Below, in pieces: positions 25,268 through 31,960 of a stretch of 31,960 bases of DNA. How positions within the stretch are numbered: the first letter of the stretch is position 1; each line of letters opens with the position of its first letter. A program made the translations under genes and the position numbers. The stretch is from positions 1 to 31,960 of the forward strand of contig CAJGDN010000006.1 in NCBI GenBank assembly GCA_904502245.1, given 5' to 3'. Below the pieces are notes generated by a model. That model searched no databases, had not been told where the DNA came from, and worked only from the letters and a program-made list of their open reading frames with translations. This stretch comes from an uncultured Alphaproteobacteria bacterium (GTDB lineage Bacteria; Pseudomonadota; Alphaproteobacteria; Rs-D84).

Positions 25268-27869
25268 TTGTAATCCTGATGTGTTCTTGTGCGCAATCGT
25301 TTGCCAATACGCGCCATAATTGTGTGTGCCACGAATCTGGGGTGGCGTTCTTGTGTGGTGTATAGCCATAAATATACAATTCGTCACGTGCACGAGTCAT
25401 GGCAACATATAACAGACGATAATATTCTGCGACACGTGTTTTGTTTAAGGCTTCTTGGGCCGATGCGCATTCTGCGCTTAGGCAACCGCGAACCGTCCAT
25501 AACCATACAGGCATTTCGCTGTCAGATGGTAATGGCAATATTTTTTCAGTCTTGGGTGTGCGAACAGTATCGATAAGAAATACGACTGGCGCTTCTAGCC
25601 CTTTGCTGCCATGCACGGTCGCAATGCGTACGCCATCAGACGCATTCATGTCCCGCTTAATCTGAGATGCGCCGGTTATAAACCATTTCAGAAACTCTTT
25701 TAGCGTTCCGGGCTGGGTGCGTTCATATGCCAAACATATTGTAATGAATTCTTCCAGCGGTTCAATTACCTGGTTGCCCAAGGCGGAAATAAAGTTGTGT
25801 CGCGTTCCATTTGTGTTCAAAACGTTCAAAAAGAACGAATACGGCGGCAATTTTTCGGATGCTGACTTTATTTCACACAGACGTTCATATATCGTATTAT
25901 TGGATTCTGCCAATACATCATAGACAGTTACAGGTGTTGCGTTTACGTCTTCGCGTTTGCGAACAGAATTTATATCATTTTTTTGTTTGCATAATTCGAA
26001 AATATCCTGTTCAGTCAGATAGAAAATCGGACTTTTTAACACACAACATAAACTGTAATCATCTGCTGGATTCAGACACCACCGAGTCAGATTTAACAAA
26101 TCGCGAATTGCCGGAAAGTCCGGCAAAACAATTCTGTCACTGCCTGCAACATCTATGCCACGACGCTTTAATTCATAAACCAATGGTGCGGCCATCGGGT
26201 TGCGCTGCTGAACCAAAACCATAATATCGCGCGCGCAATACTTTCCACCATCTATAATTGATTTTATACGATCTGCCACACTGCATATAAACTGTCGCAC
26301 TGTTGTTTCAGATTCTTGTTTCGACACTAAATTATGAATTTCAACAGCGCCAGGCGCATTTTCACGAAAACACTTATGCGGATTATTATTAAAATCTGAT
26401 ATCAAACGAACGGTTTCGTCTGCAAAAAAACGATCTACGGCCGCCAACACAGGTTTTGTCGAACGAAAGCTTTGCGCCAAAGGAACTTCGCGGATTGCAC
26501 GCATATTATTAGCGATTTGTGCCGATATTATATCGCGACTGGCTGCAAACGCCGCGGGATCTGCGCCTTGGAAACCATAAATGGACTGCTTTGTGTCACC
26601 AACAACAAACAGAGAATTTGGCATGCTGCCAGGGACAGAATCTGCAAAAAAATCCCCCGACAACATACGTAAAATATCCCATTGCAGCGGCGATGTATCT
26701 TGGGCTTCGTCAACCAAAATATGAGATAAAGAAACGTCTAATTGAGATAACACCCACCCCATCATTGCAGAATCAGAAAACAATTTGCGCGTGTGTAAAA
26801 TCAAATCTTCAAAATCTAATAAATTTCGCGATTGCTTTTCCCGTTTGTATTCAGCAGCAAATGCAGACGACAAATCAAACAATGCCAATGTGTCTTCGAA
26901 AAGTATTTTGTTATTATTGTATTCATTGATTTCAAAAACACGATCCTGTTCGACAGTCAAGTATTCTTTTTTTGCGACGGTTGATTTTCGCATTCCTTTC
27001 TCTGTCAGATATGCAGTTTTGTATTTTTCGAAATCTATCGTTTTTTCAATATACTGTTTTGTTAAGTTAATAACTTCGTCCAGGTATTTTGCCGGCTTTT
27101 TTGCGTTATTTTGTTCCAATACGGCCGCATCAACAATATTTTGCAACAAAACTGAATCAAAATCCATTTTTGGCACACGATATAGATTTAAATATTTCTT
27201 AATTTTATCAACAAAGTATTCGCGATAATTAGAGTAGTTTTCAACCTGAAAAAACAGTTTATATTGACCGCTTAATATCGACAATAAATCAGACACATAG
27301 TTTTCTGATATACGAGAGACAATATATTCAAATGCCGCATATACATTTGGATTTGTTTGAGGGGAATTTATTAATTTCGAGAAAGTATCCTGTAACAAAA
27401 CACGTTGCGCATCATCAGAAACCAATGACCATGACGGCGACACACCTGCTTCGATTGGAAAACGATGTAAAACCTCTTCACAAAAACCATGAATCGTTTT
27501 AATCTTTAACATATCGGGGTTGTCTATGTATTTAAAGAATATTTCACGCGCGTGCGCGATATCAGAACTGGCGATTTCTTGATTAATCGATACACCTGTC
27601 AGCATTTCTGATAATTCTGCATCAGACGCCAGCGCCCAATCACGCAGCGCAGCCAAAATACGGTTACGCATTTCACCTGCCCCCGCGTTTGTGTACGTCA
27701 GACACAAAATACCCGCCCCCGAACAATCAGGCACACGAAACAGTATGCGTAATAAACGTTGGGTCAGAACACTGGTTTTACCAGTGCCTGCATTGGCCTG
27801 AACCCAAACATTCTCGGTTGGAGTTGCTGCTAAATCTTGTTCTGGAGAAAGTATCGTTTTTTTTACCAT
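25251..27869 (-). CDS. addA: AddA-type UvrD-family helicase (lacking fused nuclease domain)
   Basis: The 872-residue superfamily 1A helicase has the Q-motif/Walker A QANAGTGKTS (24-33), Walker B VDEAQDTSPLQWDIL (Asp387), motif III GDTKQSIYGFQGADP (from 424), and motif VI YVAMTRARDELYIYG (824 region). GDTKQSIYGFQGADP and the overall layout are those of AddA rather than UvrD or RecB. In typical AddA (about 1150-1200 residues) the chain continues into a nuclease domain; here it stops soon after motif VI (SWHTQLWRVLAND). The nuclease is in the overlapping downstream ORF. AAGGG precedes the ATG. The partner addB, usually adjacent, is not in the window. Confidence 0.92.
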   Translation of the reverse strand: MVKKTILSPEQDLAATPTENVWVQANAGTGKTSVLTQRLLRILFRVPDCSGAGILCLTYTNAGAGEMRNRILAALRDWALASDAELSEMLTGVSINQEIASSDIAHAREIFFKYIDNPDMLKIKTIHGFCEEVLHRFPIEAGVSPSWSLVSDDAQRVLLQDTFSKLINSPQTNPNVYAAFEYIVSRISENYVSDLLSILSGQYKLFFQVENYSNYREYFVDKIKKYLNLYRVPKMDFDSVLLQNIVDAAVLEQNNAKKPAKYLDEVINLTKQYIEKTIDFEKYKTAYLTEKGMRKSTVAKKEYLTVEQDRVFEINEYNNNKILFEDTLALFDLSSAFAAEYKREKQSRNLLDFEDLILHTRKLFSDSAMMGWVLSQLDVSLSHILVDEAQDTSPLQWDILRMLSGDFFADSVPGSMPNSLFVVGDTKQSIYGFQGADPAAFAASRDIISAQIANNMRAIREVPLAQSFRSTKPVLAAVDRFFADETVRLISDFNNNPHKCFRENAPGAVEIHNLVSKQESETTVRQFICSVADRIKSIIDGGKYCARDIMVLVQQRNPMAAPLVYELKRRGIDVAGSDRIVLPDFPAIRDLLNLTRWCLNPADDYSLCCVLKSPIFYLTEQDIFELCKQKNDINSVRKREDVNATPVTVYDVLAESNNTIYERLCEIKSASEKLPPYSFFLNVLNTNGTRHNFISALGNQVIEPLEEFITICLAYERTQPGTLKEFLKWFITGASQIKRDMNASDGVRIATVHGSKGLEAPVVFLIDTVRTPKTEKILPLPSDSEMPVWLWTVRGCLSAECASAQEALNKTRVAEYYRLLYVAMTRARDELYIYGYTPHKNATPDSWHTQLWRVLANDCAQEHIRITNDDIT

Positions 27870-27877
27870 TTCTGCCC

Positions 27878-27906
27878 TTGCATTATCAATTCGATTTTAG
27901 TATAAA
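27878..27906 (+). promoter_or_regulatory. Promoter for the coiled-coil membrane protein
   Basis: TTGCAT (27878-27883) and TATAAA (27901-27906) are separated by 17 bases, leaving a leader of about 50 bases to the ATG at 27963. It overlaps the divergent addA promoter. Confidence 0.6.
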
Positions 27907-27922
27907 TTCAAAAGAACTGCAA
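27894..27922 (-). promoter_or_regulatory. Promoter for the addA-nuclease-recN operon
   Basis: On the minus strand TTGCAG (plus 27917-27922) and TAAAAT (27894-27899) are separated by 17 bases, with the ATG 25 bases beyond the -10. No LexA-type box is evident. Confidence 0.6.
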
Positions 27923-27962
27923 GATTTATAAAAACTGCATTGCATAGGGGAGAAAAGAAAAA

Positions 27963-29888
27963 ATGGACATCACACAAACTTGGTTGATTATTAGCGGAAT
28001 TTTCGCGGGTTTATTGTTTATAACACTGATGGTGTTATTTTTTGTGTCGCGAAAAACACAAAAAGTTATGCAGTCACTGCTGACCATCATAACACGCCCA
28101 GAACGCGCAAAAATCGCCGACGCAACCCGCGTACTGAATACAATATTGGCGGACGAGATATACAAGATAGAACAAAGTTTCCAAACTATGCGCGACACAC
28201 TAAACGCACAAATCGCATCTGCCATGGATTTAAAAGCCGCATTAGGCGAACAAAACGAAAGATTAATCGCGCTGGCAGACGAGGCAACAAAAAAACTGGC
28301 TAATATGTCAGGCCGATTGGACAATACAGTAATGGGATTGGGCGATATTGTTGAATCACAATCATGGAAAGATGTAGAAAATTCAACTGACAGATTCAGC
28401 AATACAGTCAATGAGTTATTAGGCAGAATTGACAACACAAGTCAAGATGTAACTGAACGCGCAATCCAAATACAAAATCAAATCGACAACTGGATTGAAA
28501 GCGAAAAAAATCTGTCACAGAATTTGCAAGAAGAATTTGCCAAGAATGAAGCACAAATGAAAACTATTGCAACAGAGTCTGAAAACACACAGAATAAATT
28601 ATCAGAACTTGCTAAGAATACAGCAGAAGGGTTTGATAATGTAAAATCAGCTGCATCAAACTATGAAGAAGTAATGATAAGAAGCGACAGACTGTTGGAT
28701 GGATATTTAGAAAAGCTGGATTTGTTCAGCAAACAGTCAAAAAAACAACTGACGACACAAATGAACACGCTAACAAATACTGCAAACGTTGTTGCCGGTC
28801 AGGTTCGCTTAGCAGAATCTTCGATAGACAAGCAAACCCAGCGTCTGACCGAAGCTGTTGATACACTGATGTCTTCGGCAACAGCGACGGAAAATTCTGT
28901 TCGCGGAATCTCGTCAGAGCTGGCAACACTGACCAATAGATTCGACGGAGAAATCAAAGAGTTTGCAACAGGCGTAGTATCTGAATTGAAGACCGTATCA
29001 GGCGTCGCAAATGCAACGCTGGAAAACACAAAAACTGCGGCAAGCGCATTCTCGGAATCTGTAAAAGCAATGGCAACTGGGGTACGTGAAACACTGATTG
29101 AAATGAATACCGCGCATACACAGCTGTCGGGACAATCAGCAAATCTGATTAAGATGTCCAATGATACAACAGCGCAATTACAGCCACTGTCTGCGCTGAT
29201 TGAACGCTATTATTCTGCCCTGCCCGATTTATCGCGTGGCAGCGTAGAAGCAAGCGAAAAATTAGAAAAAATTGTCAGCAGCCTGAATGAAAAGTTGAAT
29301 CTGATGAACGCAACTGTTGCGGAATCAACGGGGGCAATTTCAGAATCTGCCATTAAATTAGAAGATTTGGCTGGAACATCGCGCCAGCAAATGATTGATT
29401 TGATGAGCGACTATGCCAAAGCGGTTAATACGATGCAAACGCTAAACAAACAAATGATGGTTGCGCGCGCAACAGCACCAATGGACGCAATCAAAACCGC
29501 ACCGACAGAATCTTTTGCACATGTCAGCCCACAAGATTTTTTGAGCCAGAGCGAAAAAATGATGGAAAAATTGCATGAACTATCTATGGATTTGACCCGT
29601 GCAGCCGGCGCAGAAATCCCAGATGTTGTGTGGAAAAAATATCACAGTGGCGACAAAACAATATTTTCAAAATGGCTGGCAAAGATGCTGAATGCCGCAG
29701 ACAAAAAGCAAGTGCGTGAAATGATGAAGAATGACGCAGTATTTCGTTCCCAGGCCAGTCAGTTTGTACGTGGGTTTGATAAAATCCTGGCCGCAGCACA
29801 ACAAGCAGATAATTCAGATAAAGTGTCTGCCACATTAATAAAAACTGAACCAGGTCAGATATATATAATATTAAAGAATTACATATAA
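27963..29888 (+). CDS. Membrane-anchored coiled-coil protein of unknown function
   Basis: The 641-residue protein has one N-terminal membrane helix (about 8-28, LIISGIFAGLLFITLMVLFF) followed by basic residues, so most of it probably faces the cytoplasm. Residues about 60-520 are nearly all helical with heptad-like hydrophobic spacing, rich in Ala, Ser, Thr, Glu and Asn, resembling the signalling helices of chemoreceptors or ZorA/RmuC-like proteins without their signature domains. The last 90 residues (from VWKKYHSGDKTIFSKWLAKM) form a compact, more conserved-looking domain ending GQIYIILKNYI. I recall similar tails in other alphaproteobacterial hypotheticals but cannot name a family. AGGGGAG precedes the ATG. 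It is monocistronic, with its own promoter and strong terminator. Confidence 0.85.
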   Translation: MDITQTWLIISGIFAGLLFITLMVLFFVSRKTQKVMQSLLTIITRPERAKIADATRVLNTILADEIYKIEQSFQTMRDTLNAQIASAMDLKAALGEQNERLIALADEATKKLANMSGRLDNTVMGLGDIVESQSWKDVENSTDRFSNTVNELLGRIDNTSQDVTERAIQIQNQIDNWIESEKNLSQNLQEEFAKNEAQMKTIATESENTQNKLSELAKNTAEGFDNVKSAASNYEEVMIRSDRLLDGYLEKLDLFSKQSKKQLTTQMNTLTNTANVVAGQVRLAESSIDKQTQRLTEAVDTLMSSATATENSVRGISSELATLTNRFDGEIKEFATGVVSELKTVSGVANATLENTKTAASAFSESVKAMATGVRETLIEMNTAHTQLSGQSANLIKMSNDTTAQLQPLSALIERYYSALPDLSRGSVEASEKLEKIVSSLNEKLNLMNATVAESTGAISESAIKLEDLAGTSRQQMIDLMSDYAKAVNTMQTLNKQMMVARATAPMDAIKTAPTESFAHVSPQDFLSQSEKMMEKLHELSMDLTRAAGAEIPDVVWKKYHSGDKTIFSKWLAKMLNAADKKQVREMMKNDAVFRSQASQFVRGFDKILAAAQQADNSDKVSATLIKTEPGQIYIILKNYI

Positions 29889-29919
29889 AAATCCCCGCCA
29901 AATGGCGGGATTTTTTTTA
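29888..29919 (+). terminator. Intrinsic terminator after the coiled-coil protein gene
   Basis: AAAATCCCCGCCA and TGGCGGGATTTTTTTT flank an AA loop immediately after the stop codon. Confidence 0.92.
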
Positions 29920-30076
29920 CAATATATCCATAGGTTAGTTGGAAAAAATAAAATTTGTTTTTATGATATATAATATATCAGGCTAATAATTGGGCTCATG
30001 TACTGTACACATGTACACACGAACCAAGGAACAATAATACATACAAAATCATGCCTATCAACAGTCTGTAATACAT

Positions 30077-30115
30077 AAAAAAAACAATACCCCTGCGCAT
30101 GCGCAGGAGTAAAAA
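30077..30115 (-). terminator. Intrinsic terminator of the right-edge repeat-protein gene
   Basis: The 16-base perfect palindrome CCTGCGCATGCGCAGG (30092-30107), extended by TAC/GTA beyond one mismatch, is followed on the minus strand by ATTGTTTTTTTT. It lies about 40 bases beyond the stop codon at 30150. The rest of 29920-30149 is AT-rich with repeated TGTACA motifs around 30000-30016 and no supported gene. Confidence 0.8.
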
Positions 30116-30149
30116 AATCTCCGATATGAACAACAAAGGAACAATCTAA

Positions 30150-31960
30150 TTAATCTATCAGATGATAAACGCTTCCATTAAAATCGAAATTTATCGCGCT
30201 GGCAGATCGCCCAGACTTTAATTTTCCATAACACATGCCATTATTAAAATCAACGACGAATGACGGTTCTGTATACCTTTCGGCATATAATGACACGTTA
30301 ACCCCTGTGGATGTTTTAAATTTACTTATCCCCAATCCACAAAGGATGTTTGATATCTTGCGTTCTATAAACAAGTTAGATAAATACGCCTGTTCTTGCT
30401 CGGCGTTATCAAAGGCCGAAAAAGCATAATCATCATAACAACGATCTTCTGTGCCGTCTGAATTTTGATAGCAATTTCTGCTGGTTTCGTCCACATACAG
30501 GTGCACACAAATATCTGCGGGGATATTATCCAATTTACTCCCCCCAATAAAATTACTTACATATGGCTGTATCATTCTGCAATATGTATAATACCCAACA
30601 TCATTTATCATATCTTTTGAAGAAACTGCATCAGATAACTCTTCATATGTTTGCGCAAATGTCGCCGGTGTTTTTGAAAAAAAGGCTTCTACAACAATTG
30701 GCACATTACAGTTCTTGGATGGTATATAACAATATGTTGCGTTAAATGTATCCACCGGGGCAGAGGCACCTTCACACAAAGGTATCGTTTCGTCTGGAAC
30801 GTTATAACAATGTTCTACTTCGCCAAATCCGCGCAATAGTATCACAGGTGCACCAGTCACTGGATTACATGAGTCAGTATCACATGAAACACAACTGGCT
30901 GCACCACCGGTTGCATATGTTCCATCAGAGCATTGTCCGCATAAATTATCCCCCACGCATTTCCCGTCAATATCTGTACCACCACCGGTTGAATAATATC
31001 CAGCAGCAACCATACCGCAACCGTTTACGCCATCAGAATACTGATCATACCCCCAACAGAAATAGCGATCAGCATCCGGTTTGCCTGCGCCGCCACGAGA
31101 ATAATATCCGGGCGCCATAAATCCACAGGTATTACCGACACCTGCACAACCATCGCCATTTGAAACAGGTGTTGCAGATGTTCCGCCACCAGTCGAATAA
31201 TAGCCCGCAGCAACACGACCGCATTCACAACCATCTACACATTCTATATAGTCTTTTGCCGATAAATCACCATTGCCTTCGCTGGTTGCGCCACACGTAC
31301 TGTACAACCCCAGTTTAATCAAACCGCATGATGTGTTAACCCTGGAAGTCCCCTCATAAATTGAACCGACACAACCATTTTTATAGGCCGTTGGAGATGC
31401 AGACGTCCCCCCGCCAGTCGAATAATACCCTGCCGCAACCGGCCCACAGGATTTACCCGCAATACATTTCCCGTCAATATCTGTACCACCACCGGTTGAA
31501 TAATATCCCGCTGCAATCAAACCACATGAGTTACCATCACCAACACAATTGTTTGCCGACGGCGTGCGTGACAAGCTACCACCTGTGCTAAAATAACCCG
31601 CCGCTATAACTCCATTACCCTGCGGTGTTGTTGAACCCGTAGATGACGCATAATACCCTGCCGCAACCGGCCCACAGGATTTACCCGCAATACATTTCCC
31701 ATTAATATCTGTACCACCACCGGTTGAATAATATCCCGCAGCAACTTCGCCACCGGAATGCTTAGAATCACAAACGGCGCCTGTTTCATCTGTTCCACAA
31801 CCATTATTCCAATATCCGGCGGCAACGATACCGCCAGAATATTTAGTGTCACAAACGGCGCCTGTTTCATCTGTTCCACAACCATTATTCCAATATCCGG
31901 CGGCAACTGGATTGCAATACAATGGCTGTGCCAGTGTTGTTGTTCCGCCACCAGAATATG
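30150..31960 (-). CDS. Cysteine-rich AGYYSTGGG-repeat protein, N-terminus outside the window
   Basis: The frame is open to the right edge; beyond the TTG at 31922 it continues upstream as YSGGGTTTLAQP, so the true start and any signal peptide lie outside. At least 600 residues are present. The first 370 or so are repeats of (V/I)AAGYYSTGGGT(D/S)...C.....CG, with AGYWNNGCGTDETGAVCD variants at the N-terminal end. Then a cysteine-containing switch (CSDGTYATGGAASCVSCDTD) leads to a unique C-terminal domain of about 220 residues, starting VILLRGFGEVEHCYN and ending FDFNGSVYHLID, with no recognised family and no membrane anchor. It is a paralogue of the 875-residue protein but has a different C-terminal domain. 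Surface location is inferred from the paralogue's signal peptide. Confidence 0.88.
   Translation of the reverse strand, partial: YSGGGTTTLAQPLYCNPVAAGYWNNGCGTDETGAVCDTKYSGGIVAAGYWNNGCGTDETGAVCDSKHSGGEVAAGYYSTGGGTDINGKCIAGKSCGPVAAGYYASSTGSTTPQGNGVIAAGYFSTGGSLSRTPSANNCVGDGNSCGLIAAGYYSTGGGTDIDGKCIAGKSCGPVAAGYYSTGGGTSASPTAYKNGCVGSIYEGTSRVNTSCGLIKLGLYSTCGATSEGNGDLSAKDYIECVDGCECGRVAAGYYSTGGGTSATPVSNGDGCAGVGNTCGFMAPGYYSRGGAGKPDADRYFCWGYDQYSDGVNGCGMVAAGYYSTGGGTDIDGKCVGDNLCGQCSDGTYATGGAASCVSCDTDSCNPVTGAPVILLRGFGEVEHCYNVPDETIPLCEGASAPVDTFNATYCYIPSKNCNVPIVVEAFFSKTPATFAQTYEELSDAVSSKDMINDVGYYTYCRMIQPYVSNFIGGSKLDNIPADICVHLYVDETSRNCYQNSDGTEDRCYDDYAFSAFDNAEQEQAYLSNLFIERKISNILCGLGISKFKTSTGVNVSLYAERYTEPSFVVDFNNGMCYGKLKSGRSASAINFDFNGSVYHLID
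31171..31312 (-). repeat. Inverted near-identical copy of 11329-11470
   Basis: The reverse complement aligns without gaps to 11329-11470, with about 13 differences in 142 bases, several of them synonymous. A further exact 38-base match is at 31051-31088. Confidence 0.85.
31423..31511 (-). repeat. Internal 89-base repeat, copy 1 (copy 2 at 31651-31739)
   Basis: The two copies differ at only two positions and are offset by 228 bases, exactly 76 codons, so the frame is kept. They encode the AAGYYSTGGGTD(I)(D/N)GKCIAGKSCGPVAAGYY unit. Such identity, including third positions, indicates recent duplication or conversion. Confidence 0.85.
31651..31739 (-). repeat. Internal 89-base repeat, copy 2
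   Basis: Matches 31423-31511 except for two bases (GTC/ATT region), changing Asp to Asn in the IDGK/INGK motif. Confidence 0.85.
31746..31907 (-). repeat. Two tandem 81-base units (27 residues each)
   Basis: A 56-base stretch at 31771-31826 recurs exactly at 31852-31907, and the intervening 25 bases are similar. Each unit encodes AAGYWNNGCGTDETGAVCD plus SGG(I/E)V. The unit length is a multiple of three, so copy-number change would keep the reading frame. Confidence 0.88.

Noticed and set aside
25268..25393. Longer N-terminus for the AddA nuclease ORF
   Set aside because: The extra 42 residues overlap helicase codons that match AddA, have no similarity to the nuclease domain, and the internal ATG has AGGA.
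31360..31595. His/Asn-rich reading frames opposite the repeat-protein genes
   Set aside because: They arise from the complement of Gly/Tyr-rich repeats and occur at both paralogous loci for that reason only.
30600..31960. Regular repeats at the right end as a CRISPR array
   Set aside because: The repeats are in-frame protein-coding units with no unique spacers between constant repeats of 25-40 bases.

Overview
This is an AT-rich chromosomal segment of a Gram-negative bacterium, most likely a host-associated alphaproteobacterium. The evidence is a ruvB-ybgC-tolQ-tolR-tolA gene order, an AddA-type rather than RecB-type recombination nuclease, an EnvZ/OmpR pair, proteobacterial SecA with its zinc tail, and large exported cysteine-rich proteins built on AGYYSTGGG repeats. 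From memory, such repeat proteins are common in uncultured low-GC gut alphaproteobacteria; that placement is an inference. TGA is used as a stop, so the code looks standard. No tRNA, rRNA, CRISPR array, insertion sequence or prophage was seen.

Layout. 1-567 (minus): ribosomal pair rplM-rpsI, with rpsI running off the left edge. 745-1329 (plus): a small J-domain protein. 1363-5969 (minus): a probable operon of an exported protein of unknown function, an OmpR-like regulator, an EnvZ-like kinase and argS. 6105-9819 (plus): an alpha/beta hydrolase-like protein, ruvB, ybgC, tolQ, tolR and tolA; tolB and pal do not follow. 10146-12773 (plus): an 875-residue exported cysteine-rich repeat protein. 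12849-13061 (minus): a 70-residue protein. 13209-15821 (plus): secA. 15896-23053 (plus): dnaE, rsmH, a 66-residue protein and an 863-residue exported cysteine-rich protein. 23146-27869 (minus): a double-strand-break repair operon of the AddA helicase, the AddA nuclease as a separate overlapping ORF, and recN. 27963-29888 (plus): a membrane-anchored coiled-coil protein. 30150 to the right edge (minus): a second AGYYSTGGG-repeat protein, incomplete at its N-terminus.

Themes. Housekeeping functions (translation, replication, secretion, envelope integrity, recombination repair) alternate with lineage-specific exported proteins. The two AGYYSTGGG proteins lie about 18 kb apart in opposite orientation and share DNA stretches of roughly 90 percent identity. 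This suggests ongoing recombination or gene conversion, and they are the most interesting feature here. Other oddities are the AddA split into two cistrons, a TolQ with a much shortened cytoplasmic loop, a hydrolase-like protein with Gln at the nucleophile position, and an OmpR-like regulator with a contracted DNA-binding domain.
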